From: Sulfurovum sp. UBA7648
GTDB lineage: Bacteria; Campylobacterota; Campylobacteria; Campylobacterales; Sulfurovaceae
Reading direction: 5' to 3'
DNA: 64,000 nt
Assembly: GCA_002483605.1 (NCBI GenBank)
Contig: DLIG01000021.1
Location: 218,347-282,346, forward strand
Made by a program: the position numbers and the translations under genes. The notes under the pieces are model-generated. The model ran no database searches. It had not been told where the DNA came from and saw only the letters and a program-made list of their open reading frames with translations. Of this stretch, positions 1 to 7,845 are shown in pieces. The first letter of the stretch is position 1. Every line of letters starts with the position of its first letter.

Positions 1-764
1 GTGCATTTGGCACCGTCTTTGTAGAGCTTGAGAAGTGCTGGTTTGGAAAATATATACTGTAACGCAGCCATTGGGCAAAAATAGCAAAAAAATCTCTTTT
101 TGATAAATGAACCAACCAAAAATAGACCCACTATTATCATACCAAGAGTTGTCATTACCAAATCCGTTTTAGAAGAAAAATCAATGTAGAATTGATTAAA
201 ATTACCGGTAAAAGCCGGGATTAGCATTCTGCCAGGACAGATATCACAAAACGGCATAGATAGCCCATTTGGAAGTTTTGGAAGTCCAAAAATAGAATTG
301 CTTATCATTACAGGAATTATCAGTAAAAGTATCAAAAGAATGTATTTGATACTTTTAATATTGCTTCTAGAAGCCCATGAGTATTCAGAAAATCTTATTT
401 TTAACTTTTCTCTTAATGCAGTCAACCAATCTTGCATAGTACCAAGTGGACACACGAAACCGCACCAACTTTTATTTAAGACCCAGAACCATACCATGAA
501 CATTATGAGAGAAATAAGAAAAGCATACCCTGCAAACCCCGTAAATATTTCAAATGGGTTCTTTAAATCGTGTTGCAACATCCCGATGTAACATTTTCCT
601 CCAGTTCCTTCGGAATTAAATACACATGCAAAGGTAGGCAGCTTGTCTCCTAGATCAAGGCTTGCATAACCCCCATATACTATCAATACAAATGCAACTA
701 TTTGAAACCAAAAACGGAATCGAATAAGATTCATATTGTTGATTTTCTTTTTTAAACTCGACAC
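1..764 (-). CDS. NapH/CcoG-type membrane polyferredoxin, truncated by the window edge (unit B)
   Basis: Inner-membrane 4Fe-4S protein of the NapH/CcoG/YccM type; about 254 residues are visible. Read leftwards from 764 the frame is open, with four hydrophobic segments, a WCGFVCP motif after segment 2, then CDICPGR and CYFCPM. It breaks off at KDGAKCT, where the paralogue at 5747-6721 begins its two C-terminal ferredoxin motifs. Start: GTG at 764 with AAGGGG five bases upstream. An in-frame ATG at 734 would lose N-terminal residues that resemble the paralogue. It starts 9 bases after the upstream receptor stops, so it belongs to the same operon. A cysteine pair in the loop after segment 1 (FACVFN...KCYI) is shared with the paralogue. 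The family passes electrons in the inner membrane; a role in reducing something taken up by the receptors is inference. Confidence 0.85.
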   Translation of the reverse strand, partial: MSSLKKKINNMNLIRFRFWFQIVAFVLIVYGGYASLDLGDKLPTFACVFNSEGTGGKCYIGMLQHDLKNPFEIFTGFAGYAFLISLIMFMVWFWVLNKSWCGFVCPLGTMQDWLTALREKLKIRFSEYSWASRSNIKSIKYILLILLLIIPVMISNSIFGLPKLPNGLSMPFCDICPGRMLIPAFTGNFNQFYIDFSSKTDLVMTTLGMIIVGLFLVGSFIKKRFFCYFCPMAALQYIFSKPALLKLYKDGAKC

Positions 765-773
765 ACACGCCCC

Positions 774-2477
774 TTAAAGTAGATAATTTAACCCGAATAA
801 ATATGTTCTTCCAGCAGCCGGATATCCTAGATGTACATAATAATCTTTGTCAAATAAATTTTCAACTTCAACATAAAATTTCATATTTTTATATTCATAC
901 TCAATTTTTGAATTTGCTATAAAATATCCTTTTAAAATCTCTGTATTTTTGCTATCATTGAAGCTCTCACTAACATAGTATCCACCTATGTTAGCTTTAA
1001 ATTTTTTATACGTCGCATAAATATCCGACTGAATTTTATGTTTTGGCTTAGCAGGCAGATATAACAATGTATCATCATTTTTAAATACCAAATAAAGATA
1101 TGAAGTATCTATATTTAGAGTATTGTTAATCTTCCAATCAAAGCCGGCTTCATAACCTTTTCTTGTACTTGAGGTAACATTCTCATATGTATAAATACCA
1201 TTGTCATTATATGAGCCACTGATACCGTCATCTATTTTGCTATAAAATAAATTAAGGTTTGCACTTAGATTATCTATTATTTTTATTGAATTACCAAGTT
1301 GATAATTTGTAGCTGATTCCATTTTTAGATATGGATTCCCTTGGAGTGTGCTGCTTTCGTAGTATCTTTGTTTGAATGTCGGAGTTTTTGATGATCGACT
1401 TATTTTTAGATTTGACTTAAAATTACCATTTTCATACATTAGTCCAAATTCAGGATTAAAAGAAGAACCAAACTCAGTATGAGAATTCATTCTAAGACCT
1501 AAATTAATATCAAATATATCAAAATTAAAATTTTTTATACCATACATACTATACAAAATTTCGTCATGATTGCCACTATTTGTAGCTTGAGCACTTCTAT
1601 TTTCAAGGTTTACCCCAACAATTGATTGGCCTAAAAATAGTAGATCACCATAATATTTTATGTCGGTTCCCAACGTTTTTGTTTTTAAAAAAGAATCAAT
1701 ATTATAATCAGGATCAGTGTTTAAGTCTTCATTTGAAATAAAATAACCACGACCTTCAAAGCTATCATTTTTCAACAAAATCGAAGTCCCTAAAGACTCT
1801 TTTTCATATCTTGCGTTTAAAGTCGGCTTTGTTATTTTTCCTGTAGTTCCACCCTTGTCTATTATATAATTTGTAGCAAAGGTTATGTCTATATCTTGAA
1901 ATAAAATCGTATTAAAATCTGCTTTTATAGAATCGACTTTACTGTCTCCATTTAACCTATGACCGTCACTTTTTTCATGATTTACGCCAAGCGCTACACC
2001 GATATCATAAAATGATTTTCCAAGATTTAGGCCGTATTTATTAGTATTAAATGAACCTTTTGCAATATCAAGTTTGTTTATAAATGATTTATCTGTTTTT
2101 TTTGAAGTGATTATAATAACACCACCACTTGTATTATCTCCATACAATGCAGCACCAGCACCTTTGATTATCTCTATCTTTTCTAAATTTTCAGTAGAAA
2201 TTCCACCCAAATTTACAGTTCCTGTAAGTGAATCACTCAATGGCCTGCCATCAAAAAGCACCAAAACCTCATTTGTCGTAGAACCCTGTATACTTACAAA
2301 GCTATCACTTGCTTTGACGCCCGGCAATTTATTTAATAAGTCAACGAGCATTTGAATGTTCATTTCTTTTATTTCTTGAGACGAGACAATTATAGAGCTG
2401 CTGGTTTGATTTATATTGTTTGCACTGAGTATCTTGAAAAGCAAAACAAAAATAATAAAGGTTTTAGTTTTCATCAA
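774..2477 (-). CDS. TonB-dependent outer-membrane receptor, short form (unit B, second receptor)
   Basis: A 567-residue TonB-dependent receptor, small for the family (usually 600-750). It has an N-terminal signal peptide ending near KILSA, a candidate TonB box around SSIIVSS, a plug domain (QMLVDLLNKLPGV, LVLFDGRPL, then IEIIKGAGAALYGDNTSGGVIIIT), and a beta-barrel ending in an aromatic strand (TYLFGLNYLL). The plug resembles the BtuB/CirA branch. Its start overlaps the end of the DUF4198-like gene by 14 bases and no promoter is visible, so it depends on the promoter before the first receptor of unit B. Two different receptors in one operon suggest two related ligands or a ligand-processing partner; the substrate cannot be read from the sequence. 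Confidence 0.9.
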   Translation of the reverse strand: MMKTKTFIIFVLLFKILSANNINQTSSSIIVSSQEIKEMNIQMLVDLLNKLPGVKASDSFVSIQGSTTNEVLVLFDGRPLSDSLTGTVNLGGISTENLEKIEIIKGAGAALYGDNTSGGVIIITSKKTDKSFINKLDIAKGSFNTNKYGLNLGKSFYDIGVALGVNHEKSDGHRLNGDSKVDSIKADFNTILFQDIDITFATNYIIDKGGTTGKITKPTLNARYEKESLGTSILLKNDSFEGRGYFISNEDLNTDPDYNIDSFLKTKTLGTDIKYYGDLLFLGQSIVGVNLENRSAQATNSGNHDEILYSMYGIKNFNFDIFDINLGLRMNSHTEFGSSFNPEFGLMYENGNFKSNLKISRSSKTPTFKQRYYESSTLQGNPYLKMESATNYQLGNSIKIIDNLSANLNLFYSKIDDGISGSYNDNGIYTYENVTSSTRKGYEAGFDWKINNTLNIDTSYLYLVFKNDDTLLYLPAKPKHKIQSDIYATYKKFKANIGGYYVSESFNDSKNTEILKGYFIANSKIEYEYKNMKFYVEVENLFDKDYYVHLGYPAAGRTYLFGLNYLL

Positions 2478-3408
2478 ACCAAATCTCCTTTGGTGTTTTT
2501 CTTTTTTTTCTACGGCTATAATAAATACCCAATGAAAATATCAACATTACACCCACAGCGGTGGAAAAACCTAACATTTTGGATTCATATTCAAGCGGGG
2601 ATGGACCAAATGTCAAAGGCATAGTCATTGTATATTTTATATCATGATAAGCCTTCCCCTTGTATATGCCCGATTCATTAACTTTATAAGTTGCTTCCAC
2701 TATCATTTTTTCAGAATGTTTTTTTTCTTTTTCGGTATACCTATTTCTTGGTATTTCGAATGATATAACCCCATCATTAGATGGTTTGATCACATTGGTC
2801 CATCCTGATTCCATTGTCACTTTTAGGGGTATGTTTTTTTGAAGCTTTCCTTTATAATAAACCTTGAAAGGAGCAATGTCGCCTGAATATAAACAACAAT
2901 TGATATGGTGTTTTCTGATAGGCCTTTCCATAATAATCTCAAATGGCAATTGTGCTAAAGGTTCTTTTGTTTGTTTGGAATCGATCGTTTTGCCTCTTAT
3001 TTCTTTCAATAAGGATTTAGTGATATTTCCTTCTTTATTATAAACCCTAAGCGAGGAAAATAATACATGCAGTACCCCGTTTTGTACGGATTTTTGTTCA
3101 AAAAATAGATGATAGCTTCCTTTGTAGAGTGGAGCAAAAGAGATTTTTTTACCATCAATATTTTGTTCTATGATTTGATCGTTCATATCTCTAATATATA
3201 ATTTTGCATTACTTAGATCACTAATGGTTTCATTGTTTTGCAAATCACCTTTTTTAATGTAGAACTCTTTATGTACAGGTTCTTTAATCCCAGTTGTGCA
3301 GCAAGATTTCGTTTTGAATTCTTCTATCCAAATTGAGTTATCTCCAAAAAGTGGTAAAAATCCCAAAAATGTTAATATATAAGATATTTTATAGAAATTA
3401 TATTTCAT
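2464..3408 (-). CDS. DUF4198-like periplasmic protein with C-terminal membrane anchor (unit B)
   Basis: A 314-residue protein with a signal peptide (cleavage plausible after about residue 22), a mostly beta periplasmic part, one transmembrane segment at about 278-297 and a basic cytoplasmic tail (RRKKRK). The region around 176-220 (GDIAPFKVYYKGKLQKNIP..., SGWTNVIK, NDGVISFEIP) has the pattern of DUF4198/NikK-type metal-uptake domains: a protein-specific strand, a PL turn, and a final GxxxF strand. Cysteine pairs at 36-37 and 171-172 could bind metal or form disulfides. It is clearly related to the protein at 6711-7835 in its C-terminal half. It starts 3 bases after the upstream receptor stops. 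I assign the family by pattern only; function is unknown, and a periplasmic carrier between receptor and membrane is inference. Confidence 0.7.
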   Translation of the reverse strand: MKYNFYKISYILTFLGFLPLFGDNSIWIEEFKTKSCCTTGIKEPVHKEFYIKKGDLQNNETISDLSNAKLYIRDMNDQIIEQNIDGKKISFAPLYKGSYHLFFEQKSVQNGVLHVLFSSLRVYNKEGNITKSLLKEIRGKTIDSKQTKEPLAQLPFEIIMERPIRKHHINCCLYSGDIAPFKVYYKGKLQKNIPLKVTMESGWTNVIKPSNDGVISFEIPRNRYTEKEKKHSEKMIVEATYKVNESGIYKGKAYHDIKYTMTMPLTFGPSPLEYESKMLGFSTAVGVMLIFSLGIYYSRRKKRKTPKEIWFDEN

Positions 3409-3411
3409 TTT

Positions 3412-5424
3412 TTAAAAACTCATTTTTAAGGTTCCCATTATGACTCTACCGGGAGAGACATAATTTTCAATATAGCTTTCATTAAATAGATCGTCCACAG
3501 AGAGGCTCACTTCTAAATTCTCCGAGAGTTTTCGAGAAAGTTTCAGATCGAACACAGTATAATTTTCGTATTTGGCCGTATTTGTATCATTGCTGTAGCG
3601 GTCACCTACATATCGAGCAGATATTTTTGCATCCACAAGCTGCGGGTTTGCATACATAAGGCTAATTGAACCTTTATGTTTAGGAACTTCGATCAGGTAT
3701 TTTCCTTCAAGTGCTGTATTTTCTTTAAACTCTTCAATCTTTGATTTATTATAGGTATAGTTTGCAAATGCATGGATCTGATCTGTAAAAGGGTAAGATG
3801 CATCTATCTCGATACCCTGTATTTTTACTTTGCCGACATTAGTTTTGGTTAGCGCAGCGGTATACCCATCAGGCGGAACTGTTGTTATATAATAAAAAAA
3901 GTCTTTGGCATCGTTTTGATATGCCGTTATGCTCAATTTTCCGTCATCAAAAATAGTATGGTCAAAACCTATTTCATATGATATGACTTTTTCAGGTTCC
4001 AAATCCGGGTTGCCATACCAAATTCTCGAACCGTATACATATGTATTGTATAAATCAGACAATGTAGGTGCGCGATAGGCTGAGCCGACAGAAGCCCTTA
4101 GTGACGTGTTTTCTGTAAGGTGGTTAACGATACCGATTTTTGGGCTAAATCCATTGGTTGTTGTAGCATTGTAATAGGTATCTGGAGTTGGCAGGCTGCT
4201 GTCATATCCGTAACCGTTATAATTTTTCCAAAAGTCATAACGTCCTCCGATATTTAAGATCCAGTTGTTGTTAATAAAAATTTCATCCTGTAAAAAAAAT
4301 CCTATATATTTTTGACTTCCTTGAATTTTTATCTCTTTGCCGCTGCCATCAATATAATCATTAAACCTATCGATTTTACCTTGTCTAAAATCTATACCGG
4401 TTACCAAGGTACTTGTACCGAACATTGGATCCTCTGTGTAGGGAATGGTCAATTGAACAATTCCACCACGATCATCGTTTGTGCTAGAACTTCCATACTG
4501 AACAGCAGTTTTAGTACTGTTGGCAGAATCGTAATCGCTGTACTCATCTTTTAGGAACACTTTCAGCGATAACTCATTGTCATTTTCAAATTTTTTTTTG
4601 TATCCGGCAGTATAGGTTTTATGTTCTTGATAATATGGGACATAGTTATCTATAGCAAGCGCACCGGTAGTTTCATTGTCGTAATATGAGCCCGAGATAA
4701 ATGCAGAAGATGTCTCATCAATGTCATATGTTAATTTAATATTGAAATTGTCTCTTTCAACCCCTTTATCTATCGTATATGGCTTGGTGTTTGCAGGAGT
4801 TTCCGGGTTGTAGCCATCACTAGTTGCCCTTTCTCCGGAAATCAAAAAGCCTACTTTTCCTTCTTTGCCCATAGAGGACAAAGAGGCAATTTTAGTATCC
4901 ATACTATCATAGCTTAAAGCTATATTTGTTTTAACTTCATTTGTCGGATTTTTGGTAATTATATTGATAACACCGCCCATTGCTCCAGAACCGTATAAAG
5001 CCGATGTGGCACCTTTAACTACTTCTATTCTTTGGATATTGGAGATAGGTATTTTATTCCATTCTAAGTCACCGCCATAAAGATCATTCATCGGCACACC
5101 ATCAATAAGCAGCAATACTCGTCCTTCTGTAGTTCCACCAAAACCACGCATTACAACTTTATTGGATGTTCCGCTTGAAAGAATTCCCATGCTGTGCTTT
5201 AGATCAATACCAGAGACCTCTTTTAGTAATTCATCTGCACTGTTAGCAACTGAATTCTGAATATCTTTTTGAGTGATTACTTCTATGCTTGCCGGAACAT
5301 CGGATACTTTCCTCTCTGTTTTGGTAGCTGTTATCGAAATATCCCCCAAATCAACATTTTCAGCAGTTACACTTATTGTGGATATTGCAAATATTGCCAT
5401 AGTTGACAATGCAATTGTTTTCAT
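3412..5424 (-). CDS. TonB-dependent outer-membrane receptor (unit B, first receptor)
   Basis: A complete 670-residue TonB-dependent receptor. It has a signal peptide (cleavage near VTA/EN), a candidate TonB box in GDISITATK, and a plug with the standard landmarks ADELLKEVSGIDL, VVMRGFGG, VLLLIDGVPMNDLYGG and IEVVKGATSALYGSGAMGGVINIIT. The barrel carries the family motifs YRAPTLSDLY and GNPDLEPEK and ends in TLKMSF with a terminal Phe for outer-membrane insertion. The plug most resembles the FepA/CirA ferric-siderophore branch, but substrate prediction from this is weak. It opens unit B; its start is preceded by AGAAGGA and a leader of about 147 bases similar to the one before the unit A receptor. 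Confidence 0.93.
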   Translation of the reverse strand: MKTIALSTMAIFAISTISVTAENVDLGDISITATKTERKVSDVPASIEVITQKDIQNSVANSADELLKEVSGIDLKHSMGILSSGTSNKVVMRGFGGTTEGRVLLLIDGVPMNDLYGGDLEWNKIPISNIQRIEVVKGATSALYGSGAMGGVINIITKNPTNEVKTNIALSYDSMDTKIASLSSMGKEGKVGFLISGERATSDGYNPETPANTKPYTIDKGVERDNFNIKLTYDIDETSSAFISGSYYDNETTGALAIDNYVPYYQEHKTYTAGYKKKFENDNELSLKVFLKDEYSDYDSANSTKTAVQYGSSSTNDDRGGIVQLTIPYTEDPMFGTSTLVTGIDFRQGKIDRFNDYIDGSGKEIKIQGSQKYIGFFLQDEIFINNNWILNIGGRYDFWKNYNGYGYDSSLPTPDTYYNATTTNGFSPKIGIVNHLTENTSLRASVGSAYRAPTLSDLYNTYVYGSRIWYGNPDLEPEKVISYEIGFDHTIFDDGKLSITAYQNDAKDFFYYITTVPPDGYTAALTKTNVGKVKIQGIEIDASYPFTDQIHAFANYTYNKSKIEEFKENTALEGKYLIEVPKHKGSISLMYANPQLVDAKISARYVGDRYSNDTNTAKYENYTVFDLKLSRKLSENLEVSLSVDDLFNESYIENYVSPGRVIMGTLKMSF

Positions 5425-5577
5425 ATTTTTTCCTTCTTTGTATTTAAAATTACATCGAGAGGCCTAGTTGAAGAATAATACGAATATACTTTTACGTTAT
5501 ATTTTTAAGTGTAATACTATTGTCCCCAAGTATTAAAATTAAGTATTATTTAAACGAGCCCCCTCATTAATAGTATA
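5425..5577 (-). promoter_or_regulatory. Conserved 5' leader of the unit B receptor operon, with -10 hexamers
   Basis: Non-coding leader, read on the minus strand. TATACT hexamers occur in tandem at 5578-5583 and 5572-5577. The upstream one lies exactly 9 bases from the nearest TGTTAA of the operator, as in unit A. Transcription would start near 5571, giving a leader of about 147 bases. It resembles the leader at 10069-10226, including an identical block TTTTAATACTTGGGGACAAT, an early hairpin (AATGAG-GGGG-CTCGTT) and the ribosome-binding region AAATACAAAGAAGGA. Conservation outside coding sequence suggests a regulatory RNA or protein-binding leader. Confidence 0.6.
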
Positions 5578-5590
5578 AGTATAGATATGA

Positions 5591-5641
5591 AATGTTAATT
5601 AAGTGTTAAGTTTCAGAAATATTTAACATAAAATTAACATT
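5591..5641. promoter_or_regulatory. Operator of TGTTAA-N5-TGTTAA repeats upstream of unit B
   Basis: Two inverted copies of a tandem repeat. The left copy (5591-5609) contains TGTTAA-N5-TGTTAA; the right copy (5623-5641) is the reverse complement of the same pattern. The arms match at 16 of 19 positions and are 13 bases apart. The 11-base period within a copy is typical of OmpR/PhoB-type response regulator sites. The rest of the gap down to 5746 shows nothing else recognisable. Confidence 0.6.
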
Positions 5642-5746
5642 TTATATTTATTTAGGCAAAAATTCACATCTACAATAATTATTTCAAATAGATCATAAAT
5701 ATTCAATGCTCGAAATCGGCGTTTGAAGTCTTCTTTACCTGCATTA

Positions 5747-6721
5747 TTATTTTTTATGCAAATCTATTTTCATTCGTTTTTCAAAGCCTTCTCTTGTAGA
5801 ACTAAAGGCTTTTATATTCAAGATATCAAAATGCAATGCATCATCTTCCGGGCATGCAGCTATGCATTTTAGGCATAAGATGCAATCATCTCTTAATATA
5901 TTTATGCTTGCAACATCATCTGCTATATCTTTTATCTGCATATCGCATACTGCGTAACAATCACCGCATCTTGTGCATTTGCTGCCGTCTTTTCTGAACT
6001 TCACAATGGAAGTATCGGCAAAGATATAATGCAGTGCACTCATCGGACAAAAGAAACAAAAAAATCTTTTTTTAACAAACGAGCCGATAAAGAACAAAGA
6101 AGCAAGCGATATGCCAAGAGCAGTTAATATCATGTTTGTTTTTGAAGAAAAATCGATCGTCCATTGCGAAAAATCACCTATAAACATAGGGCTTATCACT
6201 CTTGCAGGGCACATTTGGCAAAAGGTCGCAGACCAATCATTGGAAATCGCTCCTGCACCCATTAAAAGTGGGAAAAAGAAGACTATGATCAAAAAAACAT
6301 ATTTTATTTTTGAAAGCCCTTCAAATTGATGACGCGTATAGACGCTAAATCTGATGTTCATTTTTTTTCGCAAATTTGTTATCCAGTCTTGCAGTGTGCC
6401 AAACGGGCACATATATCCGCACCATGCTTTATTTAAGATAATAAACCATGCTATAAAAGTGACTAGTCCTATAAGAAAAGAGATGATAGCAGGCGAAAAA
6501 AGCACTTTTGTCGGCATAGCAAGTTGATGCTGCACCGAAATAAGATAGCAAGTAGCGCTTGTTTGCTCGTTGTAAGGACACGAAAACACCGGAAAGCTTG
6601 AGCCAAAATTTATAGCCAAATATCCTCCGTAAATGAATAGCACAAAACTTATTAGCTGTATCCAAAATCTAACCTTCCTCAAATCGCCATTATTGATAAA
6701 GTTTTTTATTTTACTCTTCAT
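5747..6721 (-). CDS. NapH/CcoG-type membrane polyferredoxin (unit A)
   Basis: A 324-residue inner-membrane iron-sulfur protein. It has four transmembrane segments (roughly residues 17-38, 70-94, 136-156, 194-212), a WCGYMCPFGTLQDW motif after segment 2, CQMCPARV in the loop after segment 3, CFFCPMSAL after segment 4, and two C-terminal 4Fe-4S ferredoxin motifs (CTRCGDCYAVC and CILCLKCIAAC). This is the layout of NapH, CcoG/YccM and the FtrD-type proteins of some iron-uptake systems. Those move electrons from quinol or cytoplasmic donors to periplasmic or membrane acceptors. Its start overlaps the upstream gene by 11 bases. It is the last gene of unit A and a paralogue of the gene cut at the left edge. 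Acceptor unknown; reductive release of a metal is inference. Confidence 0.88.
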   Translation of the reverse strand: MKSKIKNFINNGDLRKVRFWIQLISFVLFIYGGYLAINFGSSFPVFSCPYNEQTSATCYLISVQHQLAMPTKVLFSPAIISFLIGLVTFIAWFIILNKAWCGYMCPFGTLQDWITNLRKKMNIRFSVYTRHQFEGLSKIKYVFLIIVFFFPLLMGAGAISNDWSATFCQMCPARVISPMFIGDFSQWTIDFSSKTNMILTALGISLASLFFIGSFVKKRFFCFFCPMSALHYIFADTSIVKFRKDGSKCTRCGDCYAVCDMQIKDIADDVASINILRDDCILCLKCIAACPEDDALHFDILNIKAFSSTREGFEKRMKIDLHKK

Positions 6722-7835
6722 ATTTTATCTCTTTAAACGGCTTAGTTCTGCTTCTTCTATATAGATATACAATAATTCCGGATAATGCAAAGATAAACAA
6801 ACCTACCAACAAACCATAACCATAAGATTGGTAATCACTGCTATTTGGATAATAAGATAGTGGATAAGTAAGAATATAGTTTACCTTTTTATACTTCTGA
6901 TCGCCAATGGTACCGTTTTTTTCTTCGCTATATCTAAGAGTTATTAGCATATCTTGCTTGTATCTTTTATCAAACTTATCCCAAGCAGGAAAATAATCTC
7001 TAACTAGAGTAAAACTCGCAGTTCCGTTCGTGTCAGTTTTGATGTTTTTGTTCCAGCCGCTATTTAGATCCACCGTTATATCCGCATTTTTTAACGGTTG
7101 GCGATTAAGCATAGCTTTGAATTTGAGCATATCACCCATGCCGGTACGATAAAAAAAACTCTTTTCATTTTGATCTTTTAAGCGCACCAGGTCTATTTTT
7201 ACTCTGTCTGTTTTGAGTTCTTTTTTTACCTCTTCATTATAGATGTCTTTACTGCCGTGTTTGCCGTTTAAGTATTCCAGCTTTGCAACCTTATAAAAAA
7301 GCGTATCATTTTGCACAGTTTCATTTTTAGCTATTAGGTTGTAATATCCATTTTTTGGCACTTCAAAGCTATATTTTGTGACACTATCTTTGTTATCTAT
7401 TTTGACATCTTTTTGTGTTTGTGTGGTATCAAATATAAAAGTTTTTATATCCAAATTGGACACTAGATTGTTTTCTCCAAAAACAAGCCAAGCATTTTTA
7501 CTTGGGATCTTTGATCTCTCATTTTTATATTCATTGCCACCATGCGAATGCATACCGCCTCTGCCTTCAGTTTTTTTTGCTGGATCTGACAAGGTGAAAT
7601 ATATCGGAGTTTGCGGATCTATTTTTTTGACATTTGAAACTTTTTCGCATTTTTGGCATTGCTGTTCTTGTTTATTTTTTTCTTTTATTCCATATGCTTT
7701 ACGCGAGTATCCGCTGTAAATATTTAAGCCTGTAAAAAAAAGTACCAAAATGATCAGAGAAAATAAAAATTTTTTATTTACAAAACCCAAAATGGGTTTC
7801 TTGGAAGTATTATCTCTCTTTTTTGATGTTTTCAT
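6711..7835 (-). CDS. DUF4198-like periplasmic protein with membrane anchors at both ends (unit A)
   Basis: A 374-residue protein. Unlike its unit B paralogue it has an N-terminal signal-anchor (about 24-41) after a lysine-rich start, then CQKC (residues 60-63) and a His-bearing stretch GGMHSHGGN (about 93-101). The beta-rich periplasmic part and a C-terminal transmembrane segment (about 340-360) with a tail RRSRTKPFKEI follow. Shared with the paralogue: GDMLKFKAM...QPLKNADI, SGWNKNIKTDTNGTASFTL, a YILTYPL strand and the KEI tail. The PLxxA...DxxGxxxF pattern is like DUF4198/NikK domains. CxxC plus histidines could bind metal. It lies 10 bases after the receptor and overlaps the polyferredoxin. 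Function unknown; a periplasmic relay or metal chaperone is inference. Confidence 0.7.
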   Translation of the reverse strand: MKTSKKRDNTSKKPILGFVNKKFLFSLIILVLFFTGLNIYSGYSRKAYGIKEKNKQEQQCQKCEKVSNVKKIDPQTPIYFTLSDPAKKTEGRGGMHSHGGNEYKNERSKIPSKNAWLVFGENNLVSNLDIKTFIFDTTQTQKDVKIDNKDSVTKYSFEVPKNGYYNLIAKNETVQNDTLFYKVAKLEYLNGKHGSKDIYNEEVKKELKTDRVKIDLVRLKDQNEKSFFYRTGMGDMLKFKAMLNRQPLKNADITVDLNSGWNKNIKTDTNGTASFTLVRDYFPAWDKFDKRYKQDMLITLRYSEEKNGTIGDQKYKKVNYILTYPLSYYPNSSDYQSYGYGLLVGLFIFALSGIIVYLYRRSRTKPFKEIKYEE

Positions 7836-7845
7836 ACGTTATCCT

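Noticed and set aside
298..591. 97-codon plus-strand frame near the left edge
   Set aside because: Opposite strand of the truncated polyferredoxin, whose reading frame carries the cysteine motifs.
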